Source: Nannobrachium achirus (lineage: Eukaryota; Chordata; Actinopteri; Myctophiformes; Myctophidae). From it: a DNA stretch of 64,000 bases. The position numbers and the translations under genes are program-made. Below are positions 55,255-64,000 of this stretch, one piece after another. The DNA is taken from the NCBI GenBank assembly GCA_963921795.1, contig OY997641.1:53936950-54000949 (forward strand). Direction: 5' to 3'. Every line of letters begins with the position of its first letter. Positions within the stretch are counted from its first letter, which is position 1. A model generated the notes under the pieces. That model saw nothing but the letters and a program-made list of their open reading frames with translations, made no database searches and was not told where the DNA came from.

Positions 55255-57704
55255 TTTTTTTTAATATATCTTTATTCATGTCACATATATTTCAACATTG
55301 TACATTAAACAAGTCAATATTGCAAAGACATTCTTTTTCTTTTTTTTCCCCCTTTTCCCCAACCCTCCCCCCATATTGCTATCATTAGTCACTCCTTGAA
55401 AAAAAATAAAGACAGTAACAATAAAAATAAATACAAAACAATAAATCAGCGTACACAATATGCACGATAGTAAAGAAAAATAGTTACACAAACAAGGTTA
55501 AGTACAATAAATTAAAATAAAAAAAATAAAATAATATATATATATATAATAAAAATACCAGTGGAATTAAGTCTCCTAGAAACCATAGTTGTATTATTTA
55601 CACAGATCAAGTCGATAGAGTGCTAACAGACATCATCCTCCTCAGTTATGTATATCATTACAAGTTGCCCCGAGAGGTGGCCATTAAATATTCTGAGTTG
55701 TACAGTGTTGGTCAGTCTGCTGCAAGTGTCCTCAGACCCTCAAAGTATGTGATAAGTGGTTGCCAGGTCGAGAAAAATCTGTCTACCGATCCCCTCAGTG
55801 TGAATTTTATTTTTTCCAATTTTAGAAATCCCATGATGTCCTTTAACCATAAATCAGCAGAAGGAGGGGTAGGAGATTTCCATAACAGTAATATCCTACG
55901 TCTTGCCACTAATGTTGCGAAGGCCAATATGTTGGATTTCTTTGTTGTTAGTAGCTGAAAATTCGATGGCACTCCAAAAATAGCTATTTGGGGTGAAGGC
56001 TCTAATTGAACCGAGAACACTTCAGAGAGAATCTCAAAGATTTTTGTCCAATATTGTACTAGCTTTGGGCAAGACCAGAACATGTGAGTATGGTTTGCTG
56101 GCGATAGCGCACAGCGATCACATTTGTCATCAACATCAGGATATATCTTAGCGAGCTTTGATTTGCAATAATGAAGTCTATGAAAGATTTTAAATTGAAT
56201 AAGTCCCAATCTTGCACATGACGTCGACGTATTAATCCTGTCAATAGCCCCGTCCCACCACTCGTCAGGAAAGGCTTCACCCAATTCAGTCTCCCAATTC
56301 TCCCTGTTCTTAGCCAGTGGGAACATATTTAGTTGGGTGATAGAATAGTAAGTCATTGAAATATGTCCTTTCCCTCCGGGTTGCAATTTTAGGAGAGTTT
56401 CCCAAGGTAGATCCCTCGGCCTCTCAGGGAATGAAGGGAAATGATTTCTAACAAAATCTCTGATTTGGAAAAAACGAAACTGATTATTTCTGGGCAGGTC
56501 AAATTTGGTCCGAATTTTATCGAAACTACAGAATATGCTTTTCTCATATAGGTCAGAGAATTTAACAATTCCCTTATCTTTCCAAATAATGAAAGCAGAA
56601 TCTAGTGTAGAGGGAGGAAACAAATGGTTGTGGACTATGGGGCAATTTATTGAGCTGTCTTTGAATTTAAAATGGGACCGCAGTTGCGACCAAATTTTTA
56701 GAGAAGCGATGACCACTGGATTAGTAGTATATTTAGTCGGTGATAAGGGAAGTTTAGAATGGACCAATACAGCAAGAGAGGTTGAGCGACAGGATTGGGC
56801 CTCCAATAAGCACCAGTCCGTCGATGGGGAGTGGAACCAGTAGGCCAACTTCTGCACATTGGCAGCCCAATAGTAAAATGTAAAATTTGGAAGGGCCAGG
56901 CCACCATCTTCGCGACTTCTTTGTAAAGTGGAAATTTTAATTCTAGACTGTTTACCCGCCCATATAAATGGTGATATGATCCGATCAAGAGCTACAAAGA
57001 ATGATTTAGGGATGTATATTGGAATACATTGAAAGAGAAAGGAGAATTTCGGAAGTATAGTCATTTTAACAGATTGAATCCTTCCTGTCAGAGACAGAGG
57101 CAAGCTATCCCATCTTTGAAGATCTAACTTTACTTGGTCTAATAGGGGGGTAAAATTTGCAGAAAAAAGTGAAGTGAACTTGTTCGTAATATTTACACCT
57201 AGATATTTGAAACTAGAGGCTGAAATGTGGAATGGCACATCTGTTTGTGCAATACCTTTTGCGCTATCGTTAATAGGGAAAAACTCGCTCTTTTGATAGT
57301 TCAGTTTGTACCCCGAGAAGCTACCAAAATCCTTTAATATAGCAAGCACATGAGGGATGGCTGGGACAGGGTTGGATAGGTACAATAGTAAATCATCAGC
57401 ATAGAGAGAAACCCTGTACTCAGTACCCCCACGCACTATCCCACGGAAGAGTCGTGAGGTCCTCAACGCTATAGAAAGCGGTTCGATTGATATCGCAAAT
57501 AAAAGTGGGGATAGGGGGCAACCCTGTCTTGTCCCTCTAGTCAGGGGGAAGTACTCTGATCTAGAACTGTTAGTACAGACACTCGCCTTAGGGGAGGTAT
57601 ATAGAAGTTGAACCCATGAAATGAAAGTATCACCAAAACCAAATTCTCTAAGTACCATGAACAAGTATTCCCACTCGACCCTATCAAACGCTTTTTCGGC
57701 GTCC
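55255..57704 (-). mobile_element. 5'-truncated L1 with open ORF2 C-terminal half
   Basis: An uninterrupted frame (to 55712) contains DAEKAFDRVEWEYLF, GTRQGCPLSPLLF and YRVSLYADDLLLYL. The catalytic Asp of block A and the YADD of block C of RT are both present. CDRCALSPANHTHMFWSCPK follows, the Cys/His cluster of L1-type ORF2, and the frame ends in GLRTLAAD. A 450-base 3' UTR ends with AATAAAG and poly(A). TTGGCCTCTTATTTT flanks both sides (55240-55254 and 57705-57719), a 15-bp target duplication. The endonuclease and ORF1 are missing through 5' truncation. The absence of stops marks it as recent. Confidence 0.93.
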
Positions 57705-57719
57705 TTGGCCTCTTATTTT

Positions 57720-58275
57720 AACCTGTTGTCCTGTAGTTGGGTGATAAAAGAAGTTACATTTTTCTGTGAAGTGACACTGGGCACAAGACCCACAGCGTCT
57801 ATTCCCATCAGGTAAATCATCTAAAAAGGTATGCATTTTCTTGGGAGGCAGGTCAGATTTCACCACAATGTCTCTAATATTAGGTGCCCTTCTATATACT
57901 AGACGGGGGGGTACCTAAAACGATTTATCTAACGTTGGATCTGAACTCAGCAGATGCCAATGTTTTTTTTTATAGTTTTTTAAAAAAAGTTACCAAGAGG
58001 TGCATATTGTGTCACACATAGCACCGGTTGTACAGTAGTTTATTTTTTCTTCGTTTGTAAGCACTCATCTTGAGTCTTCAGACTAACTTTCTCAGCTGCT
58101 TTATCTACAATGTCCTGCGTGTACCCTCTCGTTGTAAACATAGTTTTCAAAGTCTCTGTCTGTTCCTGAAATGACTTATCTGTACTGCAAATCCTCCGGA
58201 TTCTATAGAACTGGCTAATAGGTAAACAGTTTTTTAAAGGAGTAGGATGAAATGAATCTATTGATACATACTGCA
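57720..58275 (-). pseudogene. Penelope copy 2: region between RT and GIY-YIG
   Basis: Minus-strand frames carry CLPISQFYRIRRICSTDKSF, TMFTTRGYTQDIVDKAAEKV and VKSDLPPKKMHTFLDDLPDG, then CGSCAQCHFTEKCNFFYHPT. This is the conserved linker of Penelope with its Cys cluster. It has stops near 58038 and 57910. Its upstream end meets copy 1 head-to-head at about 58275. Confidence 0.85.
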
Positions 58276-59198
58276 GATTGGTGGAACGAGATGTTAGAAA
58301 CTCTTTTAAGAAGAGAAAAGAATATAAGGTGTATAATAATCTAACGAAAGATGAAAGGGAGGCACTAAACACACTGTCAAAAGACACATCGTTGATTGTC
58401 AAAAATGCTGACAAAGGAGGAGCGATAGTAGTTCAGAACAGGAGTGACTATGAAAAAGAAATACACCGCCAACTAAGAGATATGGAAAACACTATAGAAA
58501 ATTGTCTGGGAATCTGTTTTTAAAAATTCGATTCATCAACAACTACAAAACTGGTTGGACAATGGCGTTTTGACCAAAAAGGAATATGAGTTTTTAAAAA
58601 TGTATCACCCAATCACTCCAGTGTTCTACTGCCTACCCAAAGTACATAAAGATCCGATCCAGCCAAAAGGCAGACCAATAGTGGCAGCAATAGGATCTCT
58701 CACTGAAAACATATCATCCTTCGTGGATTTCTTCCTACAACCAATAGTGAAATCTCTCCCATCCTTTACACAGGATTCAACAGACCTATTGAAGACTCTA
58801 AAATCCATCCAAGATCCAACCACTGTGACCTACATGGCCTGTTTGGACGTGGAATCCCTGTACACCTCGGTACCCCATACAGGGGCCCTAGAAGCTCTGA
58901 CTCCTGTTCCTGAACCAGCGACCACCAGATTCTAAACCAGAAACTCATGTTCTTATTGAGCTGACTGAGACTCTACTCACACACAACTACTTCATGTTCC
59001 AAGACGAGAACTATCTACAAGTCAAGGGTGTGAGTATGGGCAGCAAAGCCAGCCCGTCCATAGCCAATATATATATGGGTCTTTTTGAACAGAACTATGT
59101 ATTTAACTCTACTGAAAATGTGTTTCTACCCTACATTAAAATGTGGAAGAGATATATTGATGATATCTGTATACTGTGGACAGGGGATGAAATGACAT
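58276..59198 (+). pseudogene. Penelope copy 1: reverse transcriptase
   Basis: Plus-strand frames give NNLTKDEREALNTLSKDTSL, IVKNADKGGAIVVQ, FYCLPKVHKDPIQPKGRPIV, YMACLDVESLYTSVPH, VKGVSMGSKASPSIANIYM and KRYIDDICILWTGDE. These are the Penelope RT blocks, with DVESLYT (first Asp) and YIDD. Frameshifts near 58520 and 58915 and a stop near 58966 break it. The frame ends at a MITE insertion. Confidence 0.88.
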
Positions 59199-60133
59199 GG
59201 GAGAACGGGGTAAGATGAACCACTTTGTGCTTATGTTGCCCTGGAAGCAAGAAAAAGTGAGATGGCAGTAAATTCAAAAGATCTAGACATATTTCAGGAT
59301 GTCTGCTATCATTTGAAATTATAAGTAAGTGTCTATGACAAAGGACTATCAACTTGCCCCAGGTGAGGGGTAAGTTGATCCAGGTAAAGGGGTAAGTTGA
59401 CCCACGTGAAATTCTAAACTTTTGAGAGATTGAACTTGAACAAAGAATGTATGTACTTATCAGAAATATTTTAATAACACATTTTCCTTTTGCAAATAGG
59501 CTCATTTCCTTTCTTACGGTTAATTAAAACCATAAGAAAAACTATTAAAACCAATTAAATGAAGTTTGTTATTCAGAACCTTTTAATATTTTCAATTATT
59601 AATATAATATTAAAAACTTCTCTTAAATTAGTGTATTCATCAAAATGAAAGATCATTCAGCATAAATTGAGTAGGAAATACCTAATAAAAAATATGAATG
59701 GTGATTCACATAGTTCAACTTGTGGTTGAACTATGTGTTCAAGGCATGTGGTTCATCTTGCCCCATGGCCACCATTTTGACAAAACCTGGCTAGCTTAAT
59801 GCTTAAGGCTCATCTTTAGCTAAATGATTCACATAGTTGTATACATTGGGATATCACCAACATGCATGATATATAATTTTAGACCTGGGTACATTTGCTT
59901 TAACATAAAAATCATTATACCATAAAAGTAAAAAATGTACTTCGACCAGCAAAAAACACTTTTTGGGGTAGAAATATGCTTTCCACTTTGCCCATGTGTC
60001 TGTAAACTCCACAGCCAGGTGGACATTATGTTTGTGTTCTTATTGTGGGGTCAAATGACAACTCATGTGTATAGTTTTAAAAATAAAGGGGGTGGTTCAT
60101 CTTACCCTGCGGTTCATCTTACCCCGTTCTCCC
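59199..60133. mobile_element. 935-bp MITE inserted in Penelope copy 1
   Basis: It starts GGGAGAACGGGGTAAGATG and ends with the complement. The right end also has a second GGTTCATCTTACCC just inside. The interior has GGGTAAGTTGACCC-type words but no coding frame. The Penelope reading frame resumes on the far side. The target duplication is unclear. Confidence 0.85.
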
Positions 60134-60681
60134 CTATACTTAACTTCTTTGACTGAAGATTGAACATCTAAAATTTACTATGGAACATGACCAGCACCAA
60201 GTAAATTTTTTGTGGTGAAATCTGACCTGCCTCCCAAGAAAATGCATACCTTTTTAGGTGATTTACCTGATGGGAATAGACGCTGTGGGTCTTGTGCCCA
60301 GTGTCACTTCACAGAAAAATGTAACTTCTTTTATCACCCAACTACAGGACAACAGCTTAAAATAAGAGGCAAAATAACCTGTTCAACTACTCATGTTATC
60401 TACATGCTCAAGTGTCCCTGTGGGAAAGCATAATGTTGGAAAAACTACACGGGCCTTAAAGACCCGCATTGCAGAACACAGGAGCACTATTCGTAATGGG
60501 GACGAGAAAAGCCCAGTAGCAGTACACTTTAAACAGGCACACCACAATGTCTCATCATTAAGATATCTAGGAATAGAGAAAGTGCATCCTCCAAGACGGG
60601 GAGGAGACATAGATAATCTCCTCCTAAAGAGAGAAGTATGGTGGATTGACTACCTGAAAACAATGGCACCTGTAGGTTTAA
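60134..60681 (+). pseudogene. Penelope copy 1: linker and GIY-YIG endonuclease
   Basis: Frames give VKSDLPPKKMHTFLGDLPDG, CGSCAQCHFTEKCNFF, VIYMLKCPCGKA, a 1-base insertion at about 60433 inside the YVG, then VGKTTRALKTRIAEHRS and VWWIDYLKTMAPVG. The latter contains the GIY-YIG core residues and the usual end of the nuclease. Stops lie near 60159 and 60206. The last codons are separated by the 501-bp MITE. Confidence 0.85.
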
Positions 60682-61182
60682 AGTTATACCATGTAACTTT
60701 CTTTATAAAACAAATCTTAAAATTGTCCTAACTGTTAAATCGCTAAAGTTTTAGAACACCCACTCCGTTATTTTCAGTTTCTAAAGCCTTCTCTTTATAT
60801 GTTTTCTATGATCCTGACCGGGCCCCGGTTTTCGCGGAAAAATTACGTCATCATACACTACCGGCCAATCACAGCGAGGGTTATACACTGCCGGCCAATC
60901 ACAGCGCATCTTGAAGTGGGGTCGCTATATGGCGGCCATATTTGTAGTCGCCCGTGTGTCTCTATACTCGGGTAAAGGTAACCTCGCCTACCAGGCAGGG
61001 TGAAGGAGTCCGTTTCTCCGGAATGCCTGAACGCACAGGAACCAGGGACCCCTCTAAAGATAGATCTCGGCGAGGTGGAGGCAGACGCGAGGATGTGAGG
61101 CCTGGTCCGCGGCGAAAAACGGCCGAAAGACGCGACCGCGGTTTGCTATGACCACTAGGTGAGCAACTTACACAGTATAGCT
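60682..61182. mobile_element. 501-bp TTAA-flanked MITE with CpG-rich promoter-like core
   Basis: The termini AGTTATACCATGTAACTTTC and (complement of the right end) AGCTATACTGTGTAAGTTGC are inverted. TTAA flanks both sides (60678-60681 and 61183-61186), and the Penelope frame is continuous across the site. Inside are TTACGTCATC (CRE-like), two GGCCAATCACAGCG blocks (CCAAT) and ATGGCGGCCATATT (YY1-like). A small Arg-rich frame (MPERTGTRDPSKDRSRRGGG) follows and ends close to a GTGAGC donor (61158). Confidence 0.88.
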
Positions 61183-61186
61183 TTAA

Positions 61187-61700
61187 ACGAAGATTTCGAT
61201 ATTAGGCCTTTTTTGTAAAGAAACTAATAGGGTTTACTTGTTGTGATAGTCTGTCTATATTTTTGTGATTTGGTCAACTTGAAGGTTTGAATCAAGTCAG
61301 GATCTGATTTCCTTTGAGAGCAGTTTTTAATTTTGTACTTTTCTATTTTTACAAAAAAAAGAAAAAACATAAAAATATTACTAGAAAATCATGTATATTG
61401 TTATATAATCATGTAATTACTGTGCTATTTCTGAATCATGTCTACAACTTATCACTGATACGTGCTCCAGCACACCAGGTGGGGGCTAGTATCATCAGTG
61501 TCACAATTGAATATAAAGACATTGTTTCCTGTATCCTGTTATACTGAAGAAGACCTCACTGGTCGAAACGTCTATATTTTTTGCTACTTGCTAAATACAA
61601 ATTGGAGCAACCAAGAAAGTGAGTGCGGGCTACCTTGTTTGTTCTTAGTATTACTGCACTGTCAGTTAGCGCAGCACCAAAGACAGCAGGATGTGCGTTA
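61187..61700 (+). mobile_element. Penelope copy 1: last codons and 3' tail
   Basis: Directly after the MITE the frame ends NEDFDIRPFL and a TAA, the usual end of Penelope proteins. The 3' tail that follows is T-rich and contains the hammerhead-like core listed next. It fades into a mosaic-repeat module near 61705. Confidence 0.75.
61544..61570 (+). ncRNA. Hammerhead-ribozyme-like core in Penelope 3' tail
   Basis: CTGAAGA fits the CUGANGA core. It is followed by GACC-TCACT-GGTC (a four-pair stem II with a five-base loop) and then GAAAC. Penelope elements are known to carry hammerhead motifs. Here stem III has three pairs with one mismatch (GACA 61518 against CGTC), and stem I is not convincing, so it may be inactive. 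Confidence 0.45.
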
Positions 61701-61704
61701 TTTT

Positions 61705-61885
61705 TTCTCTAAATGCTATATGGGACAGATCCATGTTGATGACAAGTGTAGACATACTGTGATTTGTGTGATTTTAGGGCAAAATCTGTAGAAGCAGTGT
61801 CCAAAAATGTGTTTGAAAAAATCGGCCTGATGGTGAGGGAGGGCGATGACGCTATATGGGACAGATGCATGTTGACGGCTCTCTT
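61705..61885 (+). repeat. Mosaic-repeat module, right flank of Penelope pair
   Basis: GGGACAGATCCATGTTGATG, then GTGATTTTAGGGCAAAATCT and GTCCAAAAATGTGT match the reverse complement of 54880-55030. A second GGGACAGATGCATGTTGACG closes it. Confidence 0.65.
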
Positions 61886-62391
61886 GGCGCCACCGAGGCA
61901 GACGCTTGGGTACCGGCCCCGGCTCTCCCGGTCGCTCCTAGCCCGAGTTACGGCATTTTATGTGCATTGGACCTCAAGGCCCTTTCTCCACCCTAACCAT
62001 ACATCCATGATGGTGCCAGTCACACTGCTACAGTCATTGTCACGTTTCAATCACATCCCCATACCATCTCTACTATAAGTTTCTGATATGAGGGCCTGTT
62101 CTGCGTCCCCTAAGCGAATATACTTGGGCCAAGACTTGGAGCAGCCAGCAGTGTTCCACCATGTACTCGTTACTATCTTTTCAGTCAGCCACTTTAATCC
62201 CCGTCCATCCTCCCAATCTAACATCCCTGACTGCGTTGACCGGATAGATGGCAGACCCACATACAATATGTAGATCCGCTACCCCAACGGGTAACACATG
62301 CAGAGCACTCACTGTGTACCTGTCACAGAGATACCGGTGGCTCCCGAAAATACTATATTCATGTTATGCCCATAAACAAACATACGTACAG

Positions 62392-62476
<85 letters not shown>

Positions 62477-62935
62477 ATGTCTATGCCAGCCAGTATAGCT
62501 ATGTTGCCGTACATATTCCTTTAAACTACTCCTCTGATCACACGTGTACATGTAACTAGTTTTCTTTTAGTATGCCTGCGGCCTCACATGTATCAACAAC
62601 ACCCTTTTTTTCTAACCATTTCCATTCTCCACTTTACTTGTGTTAAACATAAATCACTTTATTAACATCATTACACATCATCACGAATCACGATCTTGTT
62701 AACCATTTTGACATCACATTATTGTTTTTCATTCCAACCGTGCCATACCGAGACTGTAGGTCCAACACCCTTCCCCTTTCTACTGGGGCAGAGGTCAAGA
62801 CATTGCAACATGCACACAGTTCGCTTGTTGTTAACCATTTTGACCATCACATTGTTATTGTTGTAGATACTTTCCCGAATCTTTGCTCTGCTTGAATCAA
62901 ACCACCCTTCCGCTTTCTACTGGACAGAGGTCAAG
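61886..62935. other. Non-genic stretch with (TA)n
   Basis: No gene is seen. A 71-base (TA)n run lies at about 62398-62468. Short segments around CTTTCTACTGG...CAGAGGTCAAGACA occur twice (62776-62803 and 62912-62937). Confidence 0.5.
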
Positions 62936-63008
62936 ACAGGGGTGTCGCACCAAATTCTGGGCCCTGGGTACAAGGATTCACTGTGGGGCCCCTGTGCTTT
63001 AACTATTG

Positions 63009-63081
63009 AAAAATAGTAGATATACAAGCTAATAGTGCGGCACCGAGTGCCGCGCTGCGAGCTTGTAGATCTGCTATTTTT
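63009..63081. repeat. Dispersed hairpin, full copy
   Basis: AAAAATAGTAGATATACAAG faces CTTGTAGATCTGCTATTTTT. The loop region GCGGCACCGAGTGCCGC is itself a hairpin. Confidence 0.9.
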
Positions 63082-63320
63082 GAAAAATCATGAAAATCTT
63101 TGAATATTTCAGGTTTTTAGAACAATCTATGTTTCGATGTCAGTAAAGCTCAAACCTTTTCATGTGAAGGACCCCCAAAAATGGTATGTATTTGGCCACA
63201 GACCCCCATCTCAAAATATTTAGTTCCAGGGACCCCCCAGAAGTAAAATTTGAGTTACAAATGTTCGCTTAAAAAATACATATATTCAAAGATTTGCACA
63301 TAATATTTTCACAACTTTTC

Positions 63321-63393
63321 AAAAATAGCAGATCTACAAGCTCGCAGCGCGGCACTCGGTTCCGCGCTGAGAGCTTGTATATCTGCTATTTTT
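63321..63393. repeat. Dispersed hairpin, full copy
   Basis: AAAAATAGCAGATCTACAAG faces CTTGTATATCTGCTATTTTT with GCGCGGCACTCGG at the centre. Its reverse complement is close to the 63009 copy, including the ATATAC variant. Confidence 0.9.
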
Positions 63394-63493
63394 CAATAGC
63401 TAACGTATAAAATAATTAAGGCCCCTCCACCGCCTTGGGCCCTGGGTAACTCAGTCCCACTTTCCTACCCCTTGTGACGCCCCTGGGTCAAGA

Positions 63494-64000
63494 TATTGCA
63501 ACATGCACACAGTTCGCTCAGAGACAGTTGGTCACGCACCCAACTGCCTCCTCAAACCCTCTTAAAACCTCTGGAATAAATCGGGACCCAACTTTGACCA
63601 CCAATTCAGTGATTTCAGTCTACACCAAATCTATTTTTGTCAATCTATGAGTGCCAAAAATCTACAAGCTCGCAATGCGACGCGTCTAAGCGTGTAGATT
63701 TGTTGGTTTATGTTCCTCCTGCCATAGAATATAGAAGCCGGGTTTCAAGTGGTATATAATCAGAGTCAGATTATCCTTATATCACTGAGATCGGAGATCT
63801 GTTTTAGTTTCTCTCCATCTACTCTACTCCCTCTGTGTTACAAAAACATGTTTACATATGCACATTGTCATATACGGTAGCTCAGGCAGCTCAGTGTAAT
63901 AGCAATGCGCCTGTGACATTAGTCCAGGCATTACGGTAGCTGACAGGCCGGTAGTGCATGTATGTATCATCATGTGACACAGAGACAGAGAGTGAAACAG
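63494..64000. other. Non-genic right end of window
   Basis: No gene is seen. One further hairpin of the dispersed family lies at 63657-63704. Confidence 0.5.
63657..63704. repeat. Dispersed hairpin, short copy
   Basis: AAATCTACAAGCTCGC faces GCGTGTAGATTT around ATGCGACGCGTCTAA. The AAAATAGC outer part is missing. Confidence 0.65.

Larger units (their letters stand above)
62936..63485. mobile_element. 550-bp hAT MITE with two internal hairpins
   Basis: It starts CAGGGGTGTCGCA and ends TGTGACGCCCCTG. GGTCAAGA is present on both sides (62928-62935 and 63486-63493), a perfect 8-bp duplication. Subterminal GGGCCCTGGGTA blocks mirror each other. A hairpin lies 73 bases from the left end and another 92 bases from the right end, in opposite orientation. 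Confidence 0.93.

Overview
The window reads as repeat-rich nuclear DNA of a ray-finned fish, most likely a teleost. The evidence is an L2 LINE tail typical of fish, Penelope, L1, jockey/L2-type, copia and gypsy elements side by side, hAT and TTAA-type MITEs, long (AC)n, (TC)n and (TA)n tracts, a C2H2 zinc-finger gene with AT-hooks, and candidate GT-AG splice sites. No bacterial-type gene, CRISPR array, rRNA or intact tRNA gene was seen. The species cannot be named from the sequence.

Layout. 1-5 kb: telomere-like hexamers, a gypsy Gag-like remnant, two possible cellular exon fragments on the minus strand (one an RRM piece) and a foldback element. 5-11 kb: a broken multi-copy transposon-type protein gene (plus strand) into which a TTAA MITE, an L2 LINE and an 862-bp palindrome have inserted, followed by a hAT-like MITE. 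11.8-12 kb: a MADF-domain first exon with an in-frame stop. 12.7-18.4 kb: a minus-strand Ty1/copia element (gag, protease, integrase, RT, 3' LTR) cut by a 1.56-kb DNA element and by a 603-bp foldback element with a perfect 8-bp target duplication. 19.3-23 kb: a C2H2 zinc-finger gene with a duplicated AT-hook exon, split by a 1.42-kb hAT element with a perfect 8-bp duplication.

24.9-41.0 kb: two nested LTR retrotransposons on the minus strand. The outer one is an internally deleted gypsy (Gag-protease-integrase remnant, no RT). Inside it lies an 11.7-kb element whose two 410-bp LTRs look identical. It has an open 719-codon Gag, a leader with six tandem 59-bp repeats and about 7.2 kb without recognisable pol. 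The outer element landed in one copy of a local duplication, whose second copy (43.0-45.1 kb) preserves the unfilled site and carries a solo LTR. 45.4 kb: an orphan first-exon candidate. 45.9-51.5 kb: a large mosaic repeat holding three tRNA-like modules. 51.5-53.3 kb: LINE fragments and foldback relatives. 55-61.7 kb: two Penelope elements head-to-head. One carries an L1 insertion, and the other carries two MITEs and a hammerhead-like core in its 3' tail. 62.9-63.5 kb: a hAT MITE with two hairpins.

The best candidate for something undescribed is a family of 50-80-bp hairpins (arms close to AAAATAGCAGATCTACAAGC and its complement) scattered over the window, mostly inside other mobile elements. 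The second is the young Gag-only LTR element. Almost everything here is mobile DNA. The only plausible host genes are the zinc-finger gene and the small exon fragments.
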